Part shown: piece by piece, positions 7,671-15,195 of the stretch
How the letters are laid out: each line of letters starts with the position of its first letter
Numbering within the stretch: position 1 is the stretch's first letter
Assembly (NCBI GenBank): GCA_009695205.1
Contig: SIBK01000048.1
Coordinates: forward strand, 1-36,501
Source of the DNA: Pedosphaera sp.
Lineage (GTDB): Bacteria > Verrucomicrobiota > Verrucomicrobiia > Limisphaerales > UBA9464
Direction of reading: 5' to 3'
DNA: 36,501 nt
Notes under the pieces: generated by a model
Told to the model about the DNA's origin: nothing
Databases searched by the model: none
The model's input: only the letters and a program-made list of their open reading frames with translations
Translations under genes and position numbers: made by a program

Positions 7671-10292
7671 ATGACGATTCGATTTCATCTGATCGCGAGA
7701 ATTGCAACCGGCGCGCTGCTGTGTTCAGAAGTCGTCGCATCCGCCCAAAGCGGCGACAAAGCAAACGAACTGCAGAGGGAGATCGTACCCCGCGAATTGA
7801 TCCCGCCGGCCCCGGTGTTGTCGGCTGAAGACCAGCTCAAGACATTTCGCCTTCCACCCGGATTCCGCGCTGAAATCGTCGCCAGCGAGCCGCTGGTAAC
7901 CACTCCCGTCACCCTGCAGTTTGATCATCGGGGGCGACTTTGGGTGTTGGAGATGAACGGCTACATACAGACTCCGGACGGCCGGAATGAATTGGAACCG
8001 GCGGGCAACGTGGTAATTTTGGAGGACACAGACGGAGACGGTCGAATGGATCGGAAAACGGTCTTTCTCGACCGCCTCGTGATGCCCCGCGCGCTAATGC
8101 TCGCCGGCGATGGGGCAATCGTCGCGGAACCGCCGAACCTTTGGTATTGTCGTGACACAAATGGCGATGGTCGCTGCGATCAGAAGGAGCTTTTAACGGG
8201 CGGGTACGCGGTCGAGGACGACCCGAAGCTGGGGGATAGAGCCAATCCGGAACATTCCAGCAATTCTTTGGTGTGGGCGTTGGATAACTGGATTTATTCG
8301 GCAAACCACACGACGCGCTACCGCGTGACCCGAGGATTTTCCGCGACGGCGATCCAGAAGGAGGAGACTGTGTTTCGTGGACAGTGGGGGCTCAGCCAGG
8401 ACGACTACGGCCGGTTGTATCACAATTCCAATTCAGACCAGCTCCGGGGTGATCTTGTGCCTTCGCATTATTTGGCCCGCAATCCCAACCTTCGCCAGCC
8501 GTTTGGCGCCAATGTCCAATTGGTTAAGGACCAGCGAGTCTGGCCCATACGCGTCAATCCAGGAGTGAACCGCGGGTACCAACCCAACCAACTGACCCCG
8601 GAAGGGCGTCTGGCGACTTTCATTGGCGCGTGTGGCCCGGTGGTTTACCGGGGCGATCAGTTTCCGGACGAGTTTCGTGGGGATGTCTTTTTGTGCGAGC
8701 CGACGGTCAACGTAATTCGCCGCAATCGTATACTCGAGAAGAACGGATCTCTGACAGCCACCAATGCGTACGATCAAGCCGAGTTCCTTGCCTCGACGGA
8801 TGAGCGATTTCGGCCGGTGAATCTGTACAACGGACCCGACGGCGCGCTGTACGTCGTCGATATCGCGCGCGGCCTGATCCAGCATCGCATTTACCTGACG
8901 AGTTATCTTCGAAAGCAAACCGAGAGCCGGAACCTTCAGGCGCCAGACAATCTTGGCCGAATCTACCGAATTGTCCACGACGGCCGCCCGGTAAAGCGTA
9001 AGGACTTCCTTCCAGCGAAACCCACGACAGAACAGTTGTTGGGCCGGGTGTCGCATCCTAACGGGTTCTGGCGCGACATCGCCCAGCAGATGTTGATAGA
9101 GCGGCGGGACGCCGATGCGGTGCCTCGGCTCCGGAAGCTGACAGTCTTGGAGCACAATCCAGCGCCCCTGGGACGCCTCCATGCGCTATGGACATTGGAA
9201 GGATTGAACCAACTGGATCTCTCCACGATTGAGGCCGCCACAAAGGATCCCGTGCCAAAGGTACGCAGTGCTGTGTTCCGACTGAGCGAAGCTTTTCTCA
9301 AAACCGACCAGCGTGAGGAAGCGATTCAGGGAGTGCTGTGTTGTGCGGGTTTTGTGGCCCAAGACGAGCAACTGCAGTTGCTGATGACCTTGGGCGAAAT
9401 TGCCACTCCTGCCGCCGACACGATATCGAAGATTCTCTTGATGAATGGGCCGCCATCGCAGCTCCGCTTTGACGCGACAATCAGCGGATTGAGAGGGCGC
9501 GAACTGGAATTCCTTGAGAGTCTGGTCGGCGATCCAATTTGTTCGACGACGAAGCAAGAGCATGCGCCGCTGCTTTTCGGGTTGGCAAAATGTGTCACGC
9601 ATGAAGCAATGCCACAGCGTGTCGAACGATTGCTTGAGTTGACTGCCAACCTGAAGCCTGGCGACTGGCAGCAGATTGCAATACTCGACGGGGTCGTCGC
9701 AACCCAACCCATCGCTCCGAAGAGCGGAACAATGATCAGGCCGCTGGCACTGAATTCGGAGCCGCGTTCCCTTGCCGTGATTGCCGGATCGGGAGATCGC
9801 CGCTTGCAAGAACGTGCCGGGCGTTTACTGGCACTTATCTCGTGGCCTGGGAAGGCGGCCTCGACAAATCCCCCTCCTGCTGCCGTTCCCGAATTGACCG
9901 CGGTTCAACAGGCCAGCCAGCTTCGAGGGAAGGAGCTCTACACCACGGTCTGTGGAGCGTGTCATCAACCTCACGGCAATGGTCAGCCCGGATTGGCGCC
10001 GCCGCTGCGGGACTCCGAATGGTCTCTCGGATCTGAACAACGGCTCATTCGAATCGCGCTGCACGGAATGCGCGATGCAGTGACTGTGAAGGGAGAAAAA
10101 TGGGAACTCAGCATGCCGACTCTAGCCGAGGCCTTTGATGATCAGCAGGTGGCCGATGTCCTAACCTACATTCGTCGGGAATGGGGACATACAGCTCCAC
10201 CAGTCGCAGTCGAAACTGTCGCAGTTGTCCGAGCCCTCCATGCAAAACGGGAGGACGCATGGACCGAGGCGGAGTTGTTGAAGATTCAATAG
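7671..10292 (+). CDS. PVC-type heme-binding protein: PQQ-dehydrogenase-like propeller, HEAT-like repeats and cytochrome c
   Basis: The 873-residue product starts with a signal peptide (MTIRFHLIARIATG..., cut near ASA-Q). The N-terminal ~430 residues are the sugar-dehydrogenase-like beta-propeller of the PVC family (LPPGFRAEIVASEPL, GRLWVLEMNGY, DTDGDGRMD, NGPDGALYVVDIARG). A helical, HEAT-like middle follows. The C-terminal cytochrome c domain binds heme through CGACH (Cys761, Cys764, His765), with a possible distal Met in LSMPTLAEAF. Proteins of this architecture are a hallmark of Planctomycetes and Verrucomicrobia and are thought to oxidise carbohydrates or alcohols in the periplasm and pass electrons to a cytochrome chain; the substrate is unknown. 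The ATG at 7671 is chosen because it begins directly with the signal peptide; an upstream TTG at 7629 adds 14 residues of poor quality. It ends 14 bases from the convergent helicase gene. Confidence 0.88.
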   Translation: MTIRFHLIARIATGALLCSEVVASAQSGDKANELQREIVPRELIPPAPVLSAEDQLKTFRLPPGFRAEIVASEPLVTTPVTLQFDHRGRLWVLEMNGYIQTPDGRNELEPAGNVVILEDTDGDGRMDRKTVFLDRLVMPRALMLAGDGAIVAEPPNLWYCRDTNGDGRCDQKELLTGGYAVEDDPKLGDRANPEHSSNSLVWALDNWIYSANHTTRYRVTRGFSATAIQKEETVFRGQWGLSQDDYGRLYHNSNSDQLRGDLVPSHYLARNPNLRQPFGANVQLVKDQRVWPIRVNPGVNRGYQPNQLTPEGRLATFIGACGPVVYRGDQFPDEFRGDVFLCEPTVNVIRRNRILEKNGSLTATNAYDQAEFLASTDERFRPVNLYNGPDGALYVVDIARGLIQHRIYLTSYLRKQTESRNLQAPDNLGRIYRIVHDGRPVKRKDFLPAKPTTEQLLGRVSHPNGFWRDIAQQMLIERRDADAVPRLRKLTVLEHNPAPLGRLHALWTLEGLNQLDLSTIEAATKDPVPKVRSAVFRLSEAFLKTDQREEAIQGVLCCAGFVAQDEQLQLLMTLGEIATPAADTISKILLMNGPPSQLRFDATISGLRGRELEFLESLVGDPICSTTKQEHAPLLFGLAKCVTHEAMPQRVERLLELTANLKPGDWQQIAILDGVVATQPIAPKSGTMIRPLALNSEPRSLAVIAGSGDRRLQERAGRLLALISWPGKAASTNPPPAAVPELTAVQQASQLRGKELYTTVCGACHQPHGNGQPGLAPPLRDSEWSLGSEQRLIRIALHGMRDAVTVKGEKWELSMPTLAEAFDDQQVADVLTYIRREWGHTAPPVAVETVAVVRALHAKREDAWTEAELLKIQ

Positions 10293-10306
10293 CGCCTTCG
10301 CCCGCC

Positions 10307-12637
10307 TCACCCGATTCGTGCCTTCACCGCCTGCCCCTTAATTCTCGCCCGATTCAGTTTGGCAACAATCGCCCGCGAATGCTGCGACGCGACCTCCACG
10401 GTGCTCGTCCGCTCACCCACTTCAATCTGGCCCACATTGATTGCGTCAAGTCCGGTCTCCCCGAGAATGGAGCCGACGATATCGCTGGGTTCAATTCCCG
10501 CCTTTGACCCGACATTCAACCGCAATTGCACGGTTGCAATGGGCGCCTGAAATCGGGATTCACCCTGCAGGCGTTGAAATTTCTGCCACGGACGCCGCTT
10601 GTCGTCGTCGGGACGCAACGTCGGTCGGGATTTTATTGGACCGTCGCTCGCAGGCTGCTCCGACTCTGGTTGTGTAGGGCGGACGGGACGGTTTACCGCG
10701 GGGGCCGTTTCACGGTAGGGGCGTTGAGCGGCCCGGGCAGGCACGGGCGGGCGATCGTAACGCCGCGGCCCAGACGGGCGATCGGCGTAGGCAGGTCCAC
10801 GACGGTCGGCAGGGTCGTCATCTCGGCGATAGGGGGGTCTCGGCTCCGGTCGGCCAAGATCGCCTCGCGGGCTATAATCTCGAACCGGACGTGCAGGGAA
10901 CGCGGGCGCCGCTGGAGCTGAGGAATGAGAGGACGCCCGTTCCGCCTTCATCGGGGCAGGAGTGGAACTAGGCGTCGTCCGGGTCGCCCTGGCAGGAGGG
11001 ACCTCCAATGAGACCAAACTCTTGCGAGAATGCGGTGTCACAGGCCGAGGGGCAGCGACCTCTTCGGGTGGGGCTAGGTCAGGCGGAGCTTCATTTTCGT
11101 CCGAGGCCGACTTGGGGGAGGTCTCGGCATGTTTCGCCGGTTTTTCGATTCTTCGAACGGGCAACGGAGCATCTTCATCTGGTGCCGCTTTTGGCGCCGC
11201 TTTGGGCGCTGGCGTGGCGGACGAATGTAGAGGCGGTGTTGGAGCTGGAGAAGCCAGTCGTGGCAAAGGTTTTGCGGGAGCAGTCGTCAGGGGAGAAGCC
11301 GGCAGTTTCGCACCTTTTCCAGCTTCAGGCACCTCCCAGCGGCCTTCCTCTCCGGTGAATGCCTGGTGGAGGAGAGCCGAAATCAGGTCCATCGAATCGA
11401 AGCCTTCCTCGAGCAAGGCTTCGATGATGTGCTCACGCTTGGGGAAATCCTTGCGTTGCAGCAAATCCCGAAGGCGTTGCACCACCTGGTTCACGCGAGC
11501 GGATTCGATTTCGGTGTCGGTTGGCACCTGTCCACGGCGGATCCGTTGCAGTGTGAACCGCTCGATCTGACGAATAGCAAACACCTCACGACCCGACGCA
11601 AAAGAAATGGCGAGCCCACTGCGGCCAGCCCGGCCCGTGCGACCGATCCGATGGACATAATCTTCGCCGTCGTAAGGCATGTCATAGTTAAACACCACCT
11701 GGATGTCGTCCACATCCAGCCCTCGGGCGGCGATATCTGTGGCGACGAGAAACTCGAGGCCGCTCTTTCGGAATTTGTTCATCACCCGGTCCCGTTGCCC
11801 TTGGGTCATGCCTCCGTGAAGCGCGTCGGCTTCGTAACCCGCCGCGTTCATATGACCGGTGAGTTCATCCACCATTCGCTGGGTGTTGCAGAAGATGATC
11901 CCCAACCGGGCGTTGTGTAGATCGATAAGGCGCGTCAGAGCTTCAAATTTCCATCGACGATCCACTTCGTAGTACACCTGCTCTACGGTGGGAACCGTCA
12001 TCGCCTTCTGCTCAATCCGAACCCACTGCGGATCCCGGGTGTAGTTGCGAATCAGGTCCTGAATCACCCTGGGAACCGTCGCCGAAAACAATACCGTCTG
12101 CCGCTCCTTGGGCACCTGGCTGAGGATTTCCTCGATGTCTTCCCGGAACCCCATGTCCAGCATCTTGTCCGCTTCGTCAAGGATCACCATTTTAACACCG
12201 GCGAGCCGCAGGGTTCCGCGCTTGATGTGATCAATGACACGGCCGGGGGTACCGATGACAATCTGCGATCCCGCCTTCAATCCGGCGAACTGACGCTCGT
12301 AGCTCTGTCCACCATAAATAGGCAGTGCGCGAACGCCGGTTTTGAATACCGAAAGCTTGTGGACCTCCTCCGACACCTGAACCGCCAATTCGCGAGTGGG
12401 ACACAGAATCAGGACCTGCACTTCCCGCGATTTAGCATCCACCTTTTCGATCGCCGGTACCGCGAACGCTGCGGTCTTACCGGACCCCGTCTGGGATTGT
12501 CCCACGGCATCCCTACCCGTCAAGAGCACGGGGATGGCCTCAGCCTGGATGGGGGTTGCCTGTTCAAACCCGATCTGCTTGATCGCTCGTTGCACCTCGG
12601 GGGAAAGACCTAGTTCAGAGAAAAGTCGCGGACTCAT
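10307..12637 (-). CDS. deaD: DEAD-box ATP-dependent RNA helicase (DeaD/CsdA type) with DbpA-like RNA-binding domain
   Basis: The 776-residue protein carries the full DEAD-box set: Q motif (FEQATPIQ, about 24-31), motif I QTGSGKT (49-55), Ia PTRELA (80-85), TPGR (130-133), DEAD (154-157), SAT (185-187), and in the second RecA lobe ATDIAARGLDVD and HRIGRTGRAGR. After about residue 440 comes a roughly 250-residue Pro/Ala/Arg-rich disordered linker, including RRDDDPADRRG-like patches. The last ~75 residues (VQLRLNVGSKAGIEPSDIVG... to the end) match the DbpA-type RNA-binding domain found in DeaD. It probably unwinds structured RNA in ribosome assembly, mRNA decay and cold adaptation. It appears monocistronic, 190 bases downstream of the propeller gene. 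No strong Shine-Dalgarno is visible before the ATG. The symbol is by architecture; CsdA/DeaD paralogs cannot be separated here. Confidence 0.93.
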   Translation of the reverse strand: MSPRLFSELGLSPEVQRAIKQIGFEQATPIQAEAIPVLLTGRDAVGQSQTGSGKTAAFAVPAIEKVDAKSREVQVLILCPTRELAVQVSEEVHKLSVFKTGVRALPIYGGQSYERQFAGLKAGSQIVIGTPGRVIDHIKRGTLRLAGVKMVILDEADKMLDMGFREDIEEILSQVPKERQTVLFSATVPRVIQDLIRNYTRDPQWVRIEQKAMTVPTVEQVYYEVDRRWKFEALTRLIDLHNARLGIIFCNTQRMVDELTGHMNAAGYEADALHGGMTQGQRDRVMNKFRKSGLEFLVATDIAARGLDVDDIQVVFNYDMPYDGEDYVHRIGRTGRAGRSGLAISFASGREVFAIRQIERFTLQRIRRGQVPTDTEIESARVNQVVQRLRDLLQRKDFPKREHIIEALLEEGFDSMDLISALLHQAFTGEEGRWEVPEAGKGAKLPASPLTTAPAKPLPRLASPAPTPPLHSSATPAPKAAPKAAPDEDAPLPVRRIEKPAKHAETSPKSASDENEAPPDLAPPEEVAAPRPVTPHSRKSLVSLEVPPARATRTTPSSTPAPMKAERASSHSSAPAAPAFPARPVRDYSPRGDLGRPEPRPPYRRDDDPADRRGPAYADRPSGPRRYDRPPVPARAAQRPYRETAPAVNRPVRPTQPESEQPASDGPIKSRPTLRPDDDKRRPWQKFQRLQGESRFQAPIATVQLRLNVGSKAGIEPSDIVGSILGETGLDAINVGQIEVGERTSTVEVASQHSRAIVAKLNRARIKGQAVKARIG

Positions 12638-12826
12638 CGAAGGCGGTTACTCTAGTCGCCTTCCGGGGCAGAACGCGAAGACTTTTTCTCCACAACCCCT
12701 CGCGCCATGCCCCATTTGCGTGCGCCGACCCTCCGAATTCACCACCCTTGGTCCTTGAAATTGAGAAGATTGGCCGGCCGTTGATCTGCGAAGGTCTCAA
12801 CACTCAATGTTCGCAACGGCGACATC

Positions 12827-13711
12827 TCACTTCACCGCGCGCACGGTGGTCAATGACTTGATGAGACTGTGGTCGTCCCATTTCCAGACGACCTTCTTGT
12901 CGCGTGTGACTTCAAAGGCGTGGGCTCCCTTTCCTTCCTGGCCGCGCAGGAAATTTCCGACAAGCAGGTGGCCGTCGGGCAATTGCTGAATGCTGGAAGC
13001 CCATGTGAAGTTCAACTCAGGCGCGTCCTCCGCAGTGAACTGCCATGCAATTTTCTTATCCGGCGTTACTTCGATGACGCGCTTCTGGGTGCCGCACGAG
13101 ATCAGCGTATTTCCATTCTTCAAACGTTGAGCGTCGCCCGCATTCTCGACCCCTGTGTATTCCCAGACGACTTTCCCATCTACGTCCACCTCCCGCACCG
13201 CTCCTTCGCCTTCGTGAGCGGCGAGGATATTTCCGTTCGCCAGTTTGTGAATATTCCGCACCTGGAGATGATAGCTCTCTTGACTCGTCTTGAGCGGTGT
13301 CACGCGCACGATGGCCCCCTTGGGATTTACTTCCACCGCCTGACACGGCCCCTGTTCCGCGACGAGTGTGTTGCCATTGGGCAACCGTTGGCAGCCAAGA
13401 ACCTGCGGGCTCTGGCTCACATAATTCCAAACCTCCACTCCCTTGCGTGTGATTTCGCGCACACCGGTCGGCTTGCCACCGTATGCGTACAGCACATTAC
13501 CGGTCGGCAGCACTTCGAAGATAACGGCAATGCTCGGCGGTTTATGTTCCCAAATTACCGCGCCGCTCTCGTCGAGTTCGAGAAGGCGGTTCGGGCCTTT
13601 GCCATACTCGAAAAATAGGAGTCCATGCCGGATCGGTGAATCCGCCGCGAAAGGAGACGGCGCCGACAAAAGCATCAGAAAAAGGAGGAGGAAGCTTCGG
13701 TAGAATTTCAT
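12827..13711 (-). CDS. Exported PQQ-like beta-propeller protein
   Basis: The 294-residue protein starts with a clear signal peptide (MKFYRSFLLLFLMLLSAPSPFAADS, cut after AFA or FAA), which is why the ATG at 13711 is preferred over a start 37 codons upstream that would overlap the preceding gene. The rest consists of about seven propeller repeats of the pattern LPNGNTLVAxx...VxEVxxxGKVVWEY (examples: LPTGNVLYAYGG, LANGNILAAHEG, LKNGNTLISCGT, LPDGHLLVGNF). This layout resembles PQQ-binding-like or arylsulfotransferase-like propellers. No catalytic residues can be assigned. It is the third gene of a minus-strand operon after DUF1549/DUF1553 and DUF1501, 73 bases downstream of the latter, so it probably acts with them in the periplasm. 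Confidence 0.85.
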   Translation of the reverse strand: MKFYRSFLLLFLMLLSAPSPFAADSPIRHGLLFFEYGKGPNRLLELDESGAVIWEHKPPSIAVIFEVLPTGNVLYAYGGKPTGVREITRKGVEVWNYVSQSPQVLGCQRLPNGNTLVAEQGPCQAVEVNPKGAIVRVTPLKTSQESYHLQVRNIHKLANGNILAAHEGEGAVREVDVDGKVVWEYTGVENAGDAQRLKNGNTLISCGTQKRVIEVTPDKKIAWQFTAEDAPELNFTWASSIQQLPDGHLLVGNFLRGQEGKGAHAFEVTRDKKVVWKWDDHSLIKSLTTVRAVK

Positions 13712-13784
13712 GTTAATGTGATTTGAGGTAGCAATGAAGGGAGGGAGAGGCGTTTGGGATTCTTGACTCGGTGCACGCTGAACA

Positions 13785-15188
13785 TCACGAGAGTATCGGG
13801 TGGAGGACGCGCCCAGCCACATCCGTGAGGCGAAAATCGCGACCGGCGTAGCGGTAAGTCAGGTTGAGATGGTCGAGTCCGAGAAGATGCAGGAGGGTCG
13901 CGTGGTAATCGTGAACATGGACAGGGTCACGAACAATGGCGGCGCCGTAGTCGTCCGTTTCACCGTAGGCCATTCCGCCTTTCACGCCCGCGCCAGCCAG
14001 GAGTGAAGTGAATGCTCTTGCATAATGATTTCGGCCCTTCCCATTGACACCATCGGTCCAGGGCGTGCGACCGAATTCGGTGCAGATAGCGACAGCGGTT
14101 TGTTCGAGAAGGCCACGTTGTTTAAGATCGCGTAGCAGTGCGGCCAGGGGACGGTCCACCCGTTGGGCTTTGGGCCGATGGCTGGCCATGTCGCCGTGGG
14201 CATCCCAGTTGTCGTGTGAACCAGTATCAATGAGCTCGACCACACGTACGCCACGTTCGAGCAGCCGGCGGGCGGTGAGGCATTGCCAGCCAAAGGACTT
14301 TTGGTCCCCGGGACGGACGCCGTAAGCCTGCCGTGTTTCGTCGCTCTCACGTGAGAGGTCAAGAGCCTCGGGCGCCTCGCGCATCATCCCTTCCGCAGTG
14401 TCGAAGGAGCTCATACGGGCCCTGAGTTTAAGGTCCTCAGCTCGGATGGTGGCGTGCGCTTCGTTCGCGTCGCGCAACAAAATTCGCTCGAGTTCTTGGA
14501 GTCGCACCGATCGGGCAAGCGGCTTGAGATTGGGAATCGGATCATCGCCGGGCACAAGGCGGACCCCTTGATGATAGGGCGGGAGAAAATTGCTGTCCCA
14601 GACCTGGGCGCCCGCGTAAGGCAGGTGTTCGGCAAGCACCACGTAGGGCGGAAGGTTGGGGTTGAGAGTGCCCAGTCCATAGCTGAGCCACGCACCGATA
14701 CTGGGCAGGGGAATGGTCGAGGAACCGGTGTGCATGGCCAGAGTTGCTTGGAAGTGCTCGACGATGTCGGTGTGCATCGAGCGAATGACGCAGAGGTCAT
14801 CCGCCAGGTCGCCGAGCAAAGGAAACAAGTCGCTGACCGGCAGCCCAGACTTTCCCCGCGCAGTGAACTGGAACGGCGACGCGAGCATCGGGAGCGCCTT
14901 GGCCTCGTCGGGGCGCAAACCAAAGGCTGTTATGGGTTTTCCGTGGCCCGCCTGCAACTTTGGCTTGGGGTCAAATGTGTCGAGATGCGAAAACCCGCCG
15001 GTTAGAAAGACGAACAGAAGTTGCTTGGCACGCGCCGGGTGGTGGCTAGGTTTCGGCGCCAGCACATGCCCGTCGTTCAGTGCAGCGGCAAGGGAAAGTC
15101 TGGGATGCAACCCAAGGAGACCGGTGCAGAGCGATCCAGCGGTGCCCCGGAGGAAATGACGGCGGTTGATGGCGAATTGGGCATTCAT
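13785..15188 (-). CDS. DUF1501 family exported protein (sulfatase/phosphatase-like fold), Tat signal
   Basis: The 467-residue protein has a twin-arginine signal (RRHFLRG, Arg9-Arg10) followed by a short hydrophobic segment. It shows the DUF1501 landmarks in order: FLTGGFSHLDTFDPKP, VIRSMHTDIVEH, VVELIDTGSHDNWDAHGDM, ICTEFGRTPW and HDYHATLLHLLGLDH. DUF1501 is related to the alkaline-phosphatase/sulfatase superfamily and is almost always paired with DUF1549/DUF1553 proteins in Planctomycetes and Verrucomicrobia; its biochemical role is not established. It lies 7 bases after the stop of the DUF1549/DUF1553 gene, so translation is likely coupled. Export through Tat implies folding in the cytoplasm, perhaps with bound metal. 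Confidence 0.92.
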   Translation of the reverse strand: MNAQFAINRRHFLRGTAGSLCTGLLGLHPRLSLAAALNDGHVLAPKPSHHPARAKQLLFVFLTGGFSHLDTFDPKPKLQAGHGKPITAFGLRPDEAKALPMLASPFQFTARGKSGLPVSDLFPLLGDLADDLCVIRSMHTDIVEHFQATLAMHTGSSTIPLPSIGAWLSYGLGTLNPNLPPYVVLAEHLPYAGAQVWDSNFLPPYHQGVRLVPGDDPIPNLKPLARSVRLQELERILLRDANEAHATIRAEDLKLRARMSSFDTAEGMMREAPEALDLSRESDETRQAYGVRPGDQKSFGWQCLTARRLLERGVRVVELIDTGSHDNWDAHGDMASHRPKAQRVDRPLAALLRDLKQRGLLEQTAVAICTEFGRTPWTDGVNGKGRNHYARAFTSLLAGAGVKGGMAYGETDDYGAAIVRDPVHVHDYHATLLHLLGLDHLNLTYRYAGRDFRLTDVAGRVLHPILS

Positions 15189-15195
15189 GGCCGGG

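Noticed and set aside
7309-7764. 151-residue minus-strand frame between the stator-like and cytochrome genes
   Set aside because: It overlaps the signal peptide of the cytochrome gene and shows no known motif.
10962-11570. Open frames antisense to the helicase linker
   Set aside because: They arise from the low-complexity GC-rich Pro/Ala/Arg linker of the helicase gene, which is clearly coding on the minus strand.
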